From NCBI RefSeq assembly GCF_004217445.1, contig NZ_SHKX01000010.1, positions 682,001-746,000 on the forward strand: 64,000 nucleotides of DNA, read 5' to 3'. The first letter of the stretch is position 1, and every line of letters starts with the position of its first letter. Source of the DNA: Fluviicoccus keumensis. Its GTDB lineage: Bacteria > Pseudomonadota > Gammaproteobacteria > Pseudomonadales > Moraxellaceae. The notes under the pieces were generated by a model. It ran no database searches, was not told the DNA's origin, and saw only the letters and a program-made list of their open reading frames with translations. A program made the position numbers and the translations under genes. Positions 26,454 to 35,164 of the stretch are shown here, piece by piece.

Positions 26454-27767
26454 ATGGCGCTGATCCACCAACGACCCTTCCGGCGGCTGGCCGTCCTGCT
26501 GCTGCCGCTTTCCCTGACCGCCTGCGACCATTACCCCGAGGGCTGGCCGGAAGTGAAGACCGCCTGGCGCGGCTGCCCGTCGCTGGACGGCACGTACCTG
26601 AACCCCAAACCCGCCGCCGGCCAGCCGACGTTGCTGGCGGAAAGCGCCTTCGCCGAGTCCCTCGGCAAGGAGGCCGGGACCTGGCCATGGACCACCCTCA
26701 ACCTGAGCGGCGACCCGGCCAACCACCTGTTGCTGCGCTGGGGGCGGTCGCTGCAAACCCTGCAGGACTGGACGGCGAAACAAAGTCCGGATCGCGGCCG
26801 CGACGGACAGCCGGGGCCTTTTTCCCCGGAAACGCGCTGGTCTGAAGAATTCCGCGCCCTGAACGACGCCGATTACGAAAAACGCTTTGAAGGTTATGGC
26901 CTGCCCGCCGGCAGTCACGCCCTGTACTGGGCCAACGCCCAGTACCATTGCGACAGCGGTTGGCTGGTCACGCGCCGCGTGGTGGCCGATGCTGACGGCA
27001 ACCTGCATACCGACGGCGAAATCCGCTTCGCCCGCGACAGCCAGGGCGGGCTGATCGTGCACAGCACCCATTCCAGCGGCATCGTACTGGGCAAGGTCTG
27101 CCGTTACGGCCTCTGCATTCCCCTGCCCTTCGGCGAAAAGACCGAGGCGCGCTGGGAGCGTTGGGCTCCTGCGGCGCCTGACGCCGCCGCCCGCCCGTGG
27201 AACCACGGATTTTCCCGGACCGTTTCCCCGGAAGGGCTGACCTTCGTCCACGACAGTGACAGCCGCACCGGTGAAGTCCGCGACGCCATCAACGCCTTGG
27301 GGATTGCCGGACTGACCGTGGATAGCGTGACACCGACACTGAACGGCGGCGGCGTATTCGTCACGCTGACGGGGAAAACCACCGCGCCGTTCAACGGCTT
27401 CTTCCAGGCCACCCGTGACGCGGCGCGCTTCCACCACATCGACATTCAGAGCCTGGACGGCGATGCGGCGCAGGGCTGGCGGATGACGGTGCTGCTGGGC
27501 TTGCGGCCGAAGCCGTCCGCCACCTCCACGGCGGGCATCGCGCAACAGGTGACGACGCTGCTGCCGGACGGCGCGGCGCTGACCCGGGTTGAACCTTATG
27601 AAGACGGGTTCCGGGTGACCATCCACGCCAACGATGAAGGGGTGATTCAGGAAAGCCGCCGTCAGCTGGAGGACAGCGACCGCTTCCGGCAAGCGCGGGT
27701 GGAAACCCACTTTACCGGAGCGGAAGGCATTGATCTGGTGATGCAGGTGTGGGAACGGGAGGAGTAG
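26454..27767 (+). CDS. Lipoprotein of unknown function
   Basis: 437 aa. The signal ends LTAC (Cys24) with Asp at the +2 position, which in enterobacteria favours inner-membrane retention. The rest has no family I recognise: an N-terminal WRGCPSLDGTYLN region, a central domain with YHCDSGWLVTRR and CRYGLCIPLPFGEKTEARW, and a C-terminal part predicted as mixed alpha/beta. The 3-bp spacing after the small cytochrome gene suggests cotranscription and a possible role with a periplasmic electron-transfer chain. Confidence 0.75.
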   Translation: MALIHQRPFRRLAVLLLPLSLTACDHYPEGWPEVKTAWRGCPSLDGTYLNPKPAAGQPTLLAESAFAESLGKEAGTWPWTTLNLSGDPANHLLLRWGRSLQTLQDWTAKQSPDRGRDGQPGPFSPETRWSEEFRALNDADYEKRFEGYGLPAGSHALYWANAQYHCDSGWLVTRRVVADADGNLHTDGEIRFARDSQGGLIVHSTHSSGIVLGKVCRYGLCIPLPFGEKTEARWERWAPAAPDAAARPWNHGFSRTVSPEGLTFVHDSDSRTGEVRDAINALGIAGLTVDSVTPTLNGGGVFVTLTGKTTAPFNGFFQATRDAARFHHIDIQSLDGDAAQGWRMTVLLGLRPKPSATSTAGIAQQVTTLLPDGAALTRVEPYEDGFRVTIHANDEGVIQESRRQLEDSDRFRQARVETHFTGAEGIDLVMQVWEREE

Positions 27768-27790
27768 GCTCATGTAGGGGCAACCGCCCA

Positions 27791-27810
27791 TAGTTGTCAA
27801 TTGACAACTA
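27791..27810. promoter_or_regulatory. Perfect 20-bp palindrome, probable autoregulatory operator
   Basis: TAGTTGTCAATTGACAACTA is identical to its reverse complement and lies 45 bp before the start of the toxin-like gene. Such operators before small two-gene units typically bind the antitoxin or the toxin-antitoxin complex. TTGACA within the palindrome could also serve as a -35 element, so binding would block the promoter. Confidence 0.65.
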
Positions 27811-27855
27811 CCTCCATCTCTTCTAGATTGAACAACATTGCCAAGGAAGGCCCGT

Positions 27856-28119
27856 ATGTCACGCAGCATTCACCCCAAAAAGGAAATCGAGGACGCCCTG
27901 CGACATGCTGAACGCCAGGGTTGGCGGGTAGAAACAGGCGGTTCACATGCATGGGGAAAGCTATATTGCCCCTACAACGACAAGGACTGCCGTTGCGGTG
28001 AATTCTGCATTTCCAGTATTTGGAGTACGCCGAAAAGCGCCGGAAATCATGCCCGGCAAATCCGGCGGGTTGTCGATAACTGCAGCATCCATCGCAAGGG
28101 CGGGGAGGAACAGGCATGA
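27856..28119 (+). CDS. Putative HicA-like toxin of a two-gene module
   Basis: 87 aa from the ATG at 27856, with AAGGAAGG just upstream; an in-frame TTG at 27838 is less likely. The N-terminus IHPKKEIEDALRHAERQGWRVETGGSHAWGKLYC resembles the alpha-beta start of HicA-type mRNA-interferase toxins (helix, then a Gly-Ser-His strand). A Cys-rich middle (CPYNDKDCRCGEFC) is unusual and could hold a metal. It overlaps the next gene by 4 bp (ATGA). Assigned by size, His motif, palindrome and coupling; toxicity is inference. Confidence 0.6.
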   Translation: MSRSIHPKKEIEDALRHAERQGWRVETGGSHAWGKLYCPYNDKDCRCGEFCISSIWSTPKSAGNHARQIRRVVDNCSIHRKGGEEQA

Positions 28120-28643
28120 AAGAGTATGAGTTCACGCTGAAGTTCGGCCTGACGGATACCGGTGCCGATCCGGATGCCTACGTGGCTGAACTGGCTGCCA
28201 ATGGCTGTGAAGATGCCCTGATCGGTGTGGGGGCGAGCGGGCGTATCGCGCTGGATTTCTGTCGGGAGGCACCGTCCGCGTACGAGGCGATGCGGAGCGC
28301 ATTGGCGGATGTCAAAAGCGCTATTCCGGAAGCGCGGTTAATTGAGGCAACGCCGGATTACGTCGGGATTACGGATGTAGCGGACTTGCTGGGTTTTTCG
28401 CGCCAGAACATGCGCAAGCTTATCCTTAGCAATCCGGGGTCGTTTCCGTTGCCGGTGCATGAGGGAAGTTCGGCAATCTGGCATCTGGCGAAGGTGCTGG
28501 AATGGTTGCAGGAGCGCGGGCGGTATCCGGTGGATGCGCGCTTGCTGGAGTTGTCGGAGGTGGCTATGCAGGTGAATCTGGTGAGGGAACGGGGTGAGGT
28601 GAACGCCGCGCTGGAGCGTGGGTTGGCAGGTTTGTGCGGATAA
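28116..28643 (+). CDS. HTH-containing putative antitoxin
   Basis: 175 aa. The N-terminal half (MKEYEFTLKFGLTDTGADPDAYVAELAAN and later EAMRSALADVKSAIPEARLIEA) is an alpha/beta domain likely to bind the partner. Residues about 85-130 contain a MerR/excisionase-like helix-turn-helix, GITDVADLLGFSRQNMRKLI, suited to bind the 20-bp palindrome upstream. It is translationally coupled to the toxin-like gene. Together they resemble a type II toxin-antitoxin pair with a toxin-first order, as in hicAB. Confidence 0.6.
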   Translation: MKEYEFTLKFGLTDTGADPDAYVAELAANGCEDALIGVGASGRIALDFCREAPSAYEAMRSALADVKSAIPEARLIEATPDYVGITDVADLLGFSRQNMRKLILSNPGSFPLPVHEGSSAIWHLAKVLEWLQERGRYPVDARLLELSEVAMQVNLVRERGEVNAALERGLAGLCG

Positions 28644-28651
28644 CTCCTCTC

Positions 28652-30571
28652 CTACCCGACATACTTGAACGGGATATAAAGCTTTCTGGCGATTTCCGGG
28701 AATTTGTCTTTGTGGGCGCAGGTGAAAGAAATCCAGTAGTCATCCCATTCATTGATAATAAAAGCGCGATCCGCTCGGCCGATGGCAGCCATAAATCCAT
28801 TAAATGCCTCGAAAACCGCCTTGGTGTCCATCCAGGTTCCACGATGCTCTACGACAAAGGAGTAATCACTTCCCAAATAGCTGTATCGGACAATACTGAC
28901 AATGCCATCGCAACTTGCTTGCCGGAGACGTTCGACATGATCGGCCGATGCGAGTCGTATGACACCATCCTCTACCCAGTACAAGCCGATATCCGGCATG
29001 CCCAACGCCAGATACTCCTCATCACTCATCTGCTCAAGGCCATTGATTGATAAGGATGGCCTGGCAATACGTGCAAGCTTGCCAAAGAGCTCCTGATGCT
29101 GCGGATTGAAGCCGTCATCGCGAATACACTCAATCCCGCAACGATCTCCGCCTCGGTGCAAGAGCTCATAAATCATCGATTCACCACTCTGCCAAAGATC
29201 CGCCCCAAAGTCGTGGTCCATACTATCCATAGCCCCGGCCTCGATAAGTCCATGGCCAACATCTTGCAATGTGAGGCCTTGCTGTTTCCAGTAGAAGTTC
29301 ATCGCCTGCCACGGCTCCATCGCCCCAATAACCGCCTCCGATTGATCACCAAGCTCCACCATGATCTGTGCTATGACGCTGGAGCAATTCCCCTTGCGAA
29401 TCCAGCCCCGGAGCGCATCCAGAAGCCGCGACTGATGCCCTGCCTGCAGCATGATCGGCAATTGTTCGCGCAGACAAATAGACGCCACTCCGCTCCAGGA
29501 TTTTGAATCCAGAGCCGCCAGCAGCCCTTCCAGCGCGTCCACTCCCAACAACCCGGATAAGGCACGGATATGCTTGTCAGTCAGTGGTTTTGGCAATGTA
29601 TGCTCACCTGCCAACTCGACCAACACTCGCGAGGCCTGTCGGGGCAGCACGCCGGAATACCGCGCCGTCGCCTCCACAGCAACAGCACGCATGGCCGGTG
29701 AAAGTCGAGAGTCGGAACACCAGTCTGCCAACACAGCAGCCGCGCCTTCCGGCTTGGCATCAACAACAATACCCAGCAAGACTTCCAGATAACCGATTGA
29801 CGCTGCCTGCATGGTCAGTGCTTCAAGGCCGGGAAATGCCCGGGTCGCGTTAAGAACTTGCAGGACGGATCGCAGGTAAGCGGACCTGGTCTCCGGACAA
29901 GCCAATGGCATGCCCTGTTGTAAGGCCTTAGCGTAACGCAACGCATACCCAAGACAAACATCGTCAATCGCTTCCCTCAACGCGATAAACTGGCCGACTG
30001 CCGCATTCACCGCGCCATCATCAAAGCCACTGCCCAACAACGCCTCAATCACTGTAGCCCGAATTGCCTGATCGGAATGGTGCATTAGCGGCTGAAGAAA
30101 TGGCCGCGCAGCTTCAACGCCAAAATCGATACAAAAGCGGAAAGCATGTCCGCCTGCCGTGGTATCAAGACAGGACAAATAGGAAGCAATGGCTTCGACA
30201 ACACACTCCACCGGCAAGGGCCACTCTTGCTTGCCGGAGGGCATGCGAAACGCCCACCAGATGCGGTTGAGTTCATTGATCGCATACGCACTGTCGCGGC
30301 CATCCCTGCGGCCCAGTGCCGCCAGAAACAGACGGGTGCCTACCGGATTTCCCACACACATCAGCACGGTCGCGACATGCAAGGTGCTTCGCTCATCGGT
30401 TTGTACATCGAGAATTTTCAATAGTTCCTGATGCAATACATCAACATCGCCCTGAAAGCGCGGCATCTGGGTATGGAACCAGCTGGCCAATTCGGAGTGA
30501 ACTCGCGCAAGTAAAAACGGAAGGTCGACGCCGGTATCGACGGCTTTGGCTGAATGATTCCCTGTAGTCAT
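28652..30571 (-). CDS. Large helical-repeat protein of unknown function
   Basis: 639 aa from the ATG at 30571. Most of the sequence is a series of helix pairs like HEAT/ARM repeats (AIRATVIEALLGSGFDDGAV, AMRAVAVEATARYSGVLPRQA, VDALEGLLAALDSKSWSGVA). The C-terminal 150 residues are different, rich in aromatic residues (IGLYWVEDGVIRLAS, SYLGSDYSFVVEHRG, INEWDDYWISF). No catalytic motif or signal peptide. It has its own promoter region, because a terminator separates it from icmF. It is convergent with the TA-like pair, 8 bp apart. Function is not recognised. Confidence 0.7.
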   Translation of the reverse strand: MTTGNHSAKAVDTGVDLPFLLARVHSELASWFHTQMPRFQGDVDVLHQELLKILDVQTDERSTLHVATVLMCVGNPVGTRLFLAALGRRDGRDSAYAINELNRIWWAFRMPSGKQEWPLPVECVVEAIASYLSCLDTTAGGHAFRFCIDFGVEAARPFLQPLMHHSDQAIRATVIEALLGSGFDDGAVNAAVGQFIALREAIDDVCLGYALRYAKALQQGMPLACPETRSAYLRSVLQVLNATRAFPGLEALTMQAASIGYLEVLLGIVVDAKPEGAAAVLADWCSDSRLSPAMRAVAVEATARYSGVLPRQASRVLVELAGEHTLPKPLTDKHIRALSGLLGVDALEGLLAALDSKSWSGVASICLREQLPIMLQAGHQSRLLDALRGWIRKGNCSSVIAQIMVELGDQSEAVIGAMEPWQAMNFYWKQQGLTLQDVGHGLIEAGAMDSMDHDFGADLWQSGESMIYELLHRGGDRCGIECIRDDGFNPQHQELFGKLARIARPSLSINGLEQMSDEEYLALGMPDIGLYWVEDGVIRLASADHVERLRQASCDGIVSIVRYSYLGSDYSFVVEHRGTWMDTKAVFEAFNGFMAAIGRADRAFIINEWDDYWISFTCAHKDKFPEIARKLYIPFKYVG

Positions 30572-30600
30572 AGGATTTACCCGTCCTTGCATCCAGTAAG

Positions 30601-30621
30601 AAAAAACCGCCCGAAGGCGGT
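30601..30621 (-). terminator. Rho-independent terminator of icmF
   Basis: On the minus strand ACCGCC-TTCG-GGCGGT is followed by a run of T residues. The UUCG-closed 6-bp stem is a strong hairpin, placed 74 bp past the icmF stop and 30 bp before the next start. Confidence 0.85.
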
Positions 30622-30694
30622 CATGTTGCAAACTGCAATCTGGCGAGTCTAGATAAGACATCCCTGACTGACAATCCGAGCGAAAGGGCGATAC

Positions 30695-33600
30695 TCACAT
30701 ATTCCGCCGATACTGCCCCCCCACCGCAAACAGCGCCTCGGTAATCTGCCCCAGCGAACAGACCCGCACCGTCTCCACCAGCTCCTCGAAGATATTCCCG
30801 CCTTCAATCGCCACCTGCTGCAACCGCGCCAGCGCCCCCGGCGCCACCTCGGCATGGCGGCGCTGGAACTCCGCCAGCCGGTGCAGCTGCGACTGCTTCT
30901 CGTCATCCGTCGAGCGCGCCAGTTCCAGCGTCTGCGGCGTCGAATCGCCCTTCGGATTGCGGAAGGTATTCACACCAATGATCGGCAATTCCCCGGAATG
31001 CTTCAGGTGCTCGTAGTGCATCGACTCTTCCTGGATCTTGCCGCGCTGGTAGCCGGTCTCCATCGCGCCCAGCACGCCGCCGCGCTCGCTGATCGCCTCG
31101 AATTCCTTCAGCACCGCCTCTTCCACCAGATCGGTCAGCTCATCAAGGATGAAGCTGCCCTGGTTCGGATTCTCGTTCTTCGCCAGCCCCCACTCGCGGT
31201 TGATGATCAGCTGGATCGCCATCGCCCGGCGCACGCTTTCTTCGGTCGGGGTGGTGATCGCCTCGTCGTAAGCGTTGGTGTGCAGGCTGTTGCAGTTGTC
31301 ATAGATCGCGATCAGCGCCTGCAAGGTGGTGCGGATGTCGTTGAAGTCGATTTCCTGCGCGTGCAGTGAACGGCCGGAGGTCTGGATGTGGTACTTCAGC
31401 TTCTGGCTGCGTTCGTTGGCGCCGTACTTCTCGCGCATCGCCACCGCCCAGATGCGACGGGCAACGCGACCCATCACCGTGTATTCCGGGTCCATGCCGT
31501 TGCTGAAGAAGAACGACAGGTTGGGCGCGAAATCGTCAATGCTCATGCCGCGCGCCAGATAACCTTCCACGAAGGTGAAGCCGTTGGCCAGCGTGAACGC
31601 CAGCTGCGAGATCGGGTTCGCGCCCGCTTCGGCGATGTGGTAGCCGGAGATCGACACCGAGTAGAAGTTGCGCACCTTGTTGGCGGTGAAGAACTGCTGG
31701 ATGTCGCCCATCACCTTCAGGCTGAATTCGGTGGAGAAGATGCAGGTGTTCTGGCCCTGGTCTTCCTTGAGGATGTCGGCCTGCACCGTGCCGCGCATGT
31801 TTTCCAGGGTCCACTTACGGATGCGCGCGCGCTCCTCGGCGTCCGGCTGGCGGCCATGCTGGGCCACGAACTTGTCCACGTTCTGGTCGATGGCGGTGTT
31901 GACGAAGAAGGCGAGGATGGTCGGCGCCGGGCCGTTGATCGTCATCGACACCGAGGTGGCCGGATCGGTCAGGTCAAAGCCGGAATAGAGCACCTTCATG
32001 TCATCCAGCGTGGCGATGGAGACGCCGGAGTTGCCGATCTTGCCGTAGATGTCCGGGCGCTCGGCCGGGTCGTTGCCATACAGCGTCACCGAGTCGAAGG
32101 CGGTGGACAGGCGCTTGGCGGGCATGCCCTCGGACACTTTCTTGAAACGGGCGTTGGTGCGGAAGGCATCGCCTTCGCCCGCGAACATCCGGGTGGGGTC
32201 CTCGCCTTCGCGCTTGAAGGGGAACACGCCCGCCGTGAACGGAAATTCGCCGGGCAGGTTCTCGCGCAGCTGCCAGGCCAGCAGGTCGCCGTGGTCGCTG
32301 AAGCGCGGCAGCGCCACCTTGGGAATGCGGGTGCCGCAAAGGCTGATATGGGTCAGCTTCGTGCGCAGTTCCTTGTCGCGGATCTTCACCACCAGTTCGT
32401 CACCAGCGTAGGTCTTCACCAGTTCCGGCCAGCGGTCGAGCAACTGGCGGGATTCGGCGGAAAGATGGTGGTCGGCCTTTTGCAGCAAGGGCTGCAGTTC
32501 CGCCGTGGTGGGCGAGCCGTTGAGCAGGCCGATCACGGCGGACAGCTGCTGCCGTTGCCGCGCATACCCGGCCTGTGTGTCCACATAGCGGTGATAGCCG
32601 CGCACGGTGTCGGCGATCTCGGCCAGGTAGCGCACCCGCGACGGCGGCACGATGCTACTTTGCTGGCTGGAGCACCGCACCGCCACGCCGGGCAGGTTGC
32701 CGCTGCCGGCGGTGACCAGGTTCTTGCCCGCCAGCAGCGACTTCACGTGGTGGTACAGCGCGGTGACGCCGTCGTCATTGAAGCGGGCGGCGATGGTGCC
32801 GAACACCGGCATGGTGTCCGGGGATTGCATGAAGGCTTCGCGGTTGCGCTGCACCTGCTTGCTGACATCGCGCAGGGCATCCTTGGCTCCCTTGCGGTCG
32901 AATTTGTTGATGGCGACGACATCGGCAAAGTCGAGCATGTCGATCTTTTCCAGCTGCGAGGCCGCGCCGAATTCCGGGGTCATCACGTACAGCGAGGTAT
33001 CGACAAAGGGCACGATCGCCGCGTCGCCCTGGCCGATGCCGGAGGTTTCGACGATGATCAGGTCGAACCCCGCCACCTTGCAGGCGGCGATCACGTCCGG
33101 CAGCGCCTTGCTGATTTCGCTGCCCGCGTCGCGCGTCGCCAGCGAGCGCATGTAGATGTGCGGGTGGTGGATGGCGTTCATGCGGATGCGGTCGCCCAGC
33201 AGCGCCCCGCCCGACTTGCGCCGCGACGGATCGATGGAAATGACGGCGATCTTCAGCGCATCATCGTAGTCGAGGCGGAAACGGCGCAGCAGTTCGTCGG
33301 TGAGGCTGGACTTGCCCGCGCCGCCGGTGCCGGTGATGCCCAGCACGGGAATGGCCTTCTGCGCCGCCTGTTCCACCAGCTGGTCGCGCCAGGGCAGCGT
33401 GCCCGCTTCCAGCGCCGTGATCAGCCGAGCCAGCGTGCGGTGGCGGGTGAAGACATCGTCGGCGAACAGGCCGGAAGCATCGGCGGGATAGGCGTGCGCC
33501 AGATCCACATCGCTGTTCTGCACGCAGAGGTTGATCATCCCTTGCAGGCCGAGGGTGGCACCGTCTTCCGGCGAAAAGATGCGGTTGACGCCGTAGTCCA

Positions 33601-33952
33601 TCAGCTCCTTGATCTCGCTGGGGACGATGACGCCGCCGCCGCCGCCGAAGACCTGCACATGGCCGATGCCGCGTTCCTTCAGCAGGTCGATCATGTACTT
33701 GAAGAATTCGTTGTGGCCGCCCTGATAGGAACTGAGGGCGATGCCGTGCGCGTCTTCCTGCAAGGCGCAGTTGACGATCTCGTCCACCGAACGGTTGTGC
33801 CCCAGGTGCACCACCTCGCAGCCGGTCGCCTGGATCATGCGGCGCATGATGTTGATGGCGGCGTCGTGGCCGTCGAACAGGCTGGCGGCGGTCACGAAAC
33901 GGACCTTGTGGTTAGGGGTGTAGACAGCGTTCTTGGCGGGGGCGTTCGTCAT
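30695..33952 (-). CDS. icmF: Fused isobutyryl-CoA mutase IcmF
   Basis: 1085 aa in the IcmF domain order: N-terminal B12-binding domain (about 15-150; DGHD at 27-30, SSYQGGHNEFF, VFGGGGGVI), MeaI-type G-protein chaperone (about 200-420; Walker A GTGGAGKSS at 208-216, SIDPSRRKSGGALLGDRIRM, ETSGIGQGDAAI, NKFDRKGAKDA), then the substrate-binding TIM-barrel mutase domain (about 560-1085; TLYGNDPAERPDIYGKIGNSGVS, SISGYHIAEAGANP). It interconverts isobutyryl-CoA and n-butyryl-CoA (some also pivalyl/isovaleryl-CoA) with adenosylcobalamin. The divergent AraC-type regulator is the likely controller. Confidence 0.95.
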   Translation of the reverse strand: MTNAPAKNAVYTPNHKVRFVTAASLFDGHDAAINIMRRMIQATGCEVVHLGHNRSVDEIVNCALQEDAHGIALSSYQGGHNEFFKYMIDLLKERGIGHVQVFGGGGGVIVPSEIKELMDYGVNRIFSPEDGATLGLQGMINLCVQNSDVDLAHAYPADASGLFADDVFTRHRTLARLITALEAGTLPWRDQLVEQAAQKAIPVLGITGTGGAGKSSLTDELLRRFRLDYDDALKIAVISIDPSRRKSGGALLGDRIRMNAIHHPHIYMRSLATRDAGSEISKALPDVIAACKVAGFDLIIVETSGIGQGDAAIVPFVDTSLYVMTPEFGAASQLEKIDMLDFADVVAINKFDRKGAKDALRDVSKQVQRNREAFMQSPDTMPVFGTIAARFNDDGVTALYHHVKSLLAGKNLVTAGSGNLPGVAVRCSSQQSSIVPPSRVRYLAEIADTVRGYHRYVDTQAGYARQRQQLSAVIGLLNGSPTTAELQPLLQKADHHLSAESRQLLDRWPELVKTYAGDELVVKIRDKELRTKLTHISLCGTRIPKVALPRFSDHGDLLAWQLRENLPGEFPFTAGVFPFKREGEDPTRMFAGEGDAFRTNARFKKVSEGMPAKRLSTAFDSVTLYGNDPAERPDIYGKIGNSGVSIATLDDMKVLYSGFDLTDPATSVSMTINGPAPTILAFFVNTAIDQNVDKFVAQHGRQPDAEERARIRKWTLENMRGTVQADILKEDQGQNTCIFSTEFSLKVMGDIQQFFTANKVRNFYSVSISGYHIAEAGANPISQLAFTLANGFTFVEGYLARGMSIDDFAPNLSFFFSNGMDPEYTVMGRVARRIWAVAMREKYGANERSQKLKYHIQTSGRSLHAQEIDFNDIRTTLQALIAIYDNCNSLHTNAYDEAITTPTEESVRRAMAIQLIINREWGLAKNENPNQGSFILDELTDLVEEAVLKEFEAISERGGVLGAMETGYQRGKIQEESMHYEHLKHSGELPIIGVNTFRNPKGDSTPQTLELARSTDDEKQSQLHRLAEFQRRHAEVAPGALARLQQVAIEGGNIFEELVETVRVCSLGQITEALFAVGGQYRRNM

Positions 33953-34064
33953 GGGATGCGTCTCTGGCTTGCAACGGAATTGGAGGGGCCTGCGGCTGAT
34001 ACAGCAAGCCTAGCCAGTTTCCCCGAAGCCGCCAGCCGTCTCAATGATGAAAAGGTTGAATTCA

Positions 34065-34156
34065 TTGACCAAAACGGACAACCTAGCGCTTGATAAGCGC
34101 CATATTGGCCATTTAACCCGCGAAAACCGCCGTTTTGACCGGCTGAAACGGACGAC
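34065..34156. promoter_or_regulatory. Imperfect direct repeats, candidate AraC-type sites
   Basis: TTGACCAAAACGGACAAC at 34065-34082 recurs with a 5-base insertion as TTGACC-GGCTG-AAACGGACGAC at 34135-34156, both in the 207-bp gap between icmF and the AraC-family gene. AraC proteins often bind direct repeats. AAAAC-CGCC-GTTTT at about 34123-34136 is an additional small inverted repeat. Confidence 0.35.
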
Positions 34157-34159
34157 ACC

Positions 34160-35164
34160 ATGCTGATCCAGCACCACACCATCGCCGCGCACTATGTCGG
34201 CGTCGCCCTGCACGGGGCCGTCCGCCAAGGACGGGACCCGGCGCCGCTGCTGGCGCAGGCCGGGCTGGACGACGGCCTGCCGGCGCGCATCCCGCCGCTG
34301 CAATATGCTGAACTGGTGAAAGCCGTCTGGCGCGCGCTGGACGACGAATTCCTCGGCCTGACCAGCCGTCCCTGTCCGGTCGGGGCCTTCGCGCTGATGG
34401 CGGAGCTGGTGATCCACACCGCCACCCTCGGCGAGGCGCTGGCGAAATGCAGCCGCTTCTACCGTGTCGCCAACGATTCGCTGGCGCTGGGCGTCACCGT
34501 CGAGAACGGACAGGCCTTCCTGTGGATGCAGCTGCAAGACCCGACGCGCGACCCCGACCATTTCCTGCTGGAATTCATGCTGGTGATGTGGAGCCGCCTG
34601 GCGGGCTGGCTGATCCGCGAACGCATCCACCTGCAGGCCGCGCAATTCATGCATGAAGCCCCGGCGCACGTACGCGAATACCCGACGCTGTTTCCCTGCG
34701 CGCTGCAATTCGGGCAGGCGCGCAACGCGTTGGTGTTCGACGCGGGCTGGCTGCACCGGCCGGTGAAACGCAGCGCAGCGGAATTGCAAGCGCTGTTGCC
34801 GACGCTGCCCGGCGCGTTCCTGGTGAAACCGGTATTCCACGGCAGCTATACGCAACGGGTGCGGGAACTGATCGCCGAGGACATGGCCGCCGGCTTTCCC
34901 GACCTGGAGGCGGTGGCGCAGCATTTCTGGATGACGGGCCGCACCTTGCGCCGCAAGCTGTTGCAGGAAGGCAGCCACTATCAGGAGATCAAGGACGGCC
35001 TGCGCCGCGAGCGGGCGGTGCAGCTGCTGGCGCGGGGCGAATTGTCACTGCAGGAAATCGCGCTGCAACTCGGCTTTGCCGAGGCCAGCGCCTTCATCCG
35101 CGCCTTCAAGCTGTGGACGGGGCTGACGCCGGGTCAGTACGCCGCCGTCCCCGCCCCGGCCTAA
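34160..35164 (+). CDS. AraC-family transcriptional regulator
   Basis: 334 aa. The N-terminal about 200 residues match the arabinose-binding-like domain of PF12625 regulators of lipid and fatty-acid genes (QHHTIAAHYVGVALHGAVRQG, FGQARNALVFDAGWL). The C-terminal double HTH ends with LSLQEIALQLGFAEASAFIRAFKLWTGLTPGQY. Divergent from icmF, it probably activates that gene in response to a short branched acid or acyl-CoA. Its last 4 bp overlap the end of the convergent pirin gene. Confidence 0.88.
   Translation: MLIQHHTIAAHYVGVALHGAVRQGRDPAPLLAQAGLDDGLPARIPPLQYAELVKAVWRALDDEFLGLTSRPCPVGAFALMAELVIHTATLGEALAKCSRFYRVANDSLALGVTVENGQAFLWMQLQDPTRDPDHFLLEFMLVMWSRLAGWLIRERIHLQAAQFMHEAPAHVREYPTLFPCALQFGQARNALVFDAGWLHRPVKRSAAELQALLPTLPGAFLVKPVFHGSYTQRVRELIAEDMAAGFPDLEAVAQHFWMTGRTLRRKLLQEGSHYQEIKDGLRRERAVQLLARGELSLQEIALQLGFAEASAFIRAFKLWTGLTPGQYAAVPAPA

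Noticed and set aside
31388..34093. A 901-codon plus-strand open frame
   Set aside because: Antisense to icmF; no domain seen.
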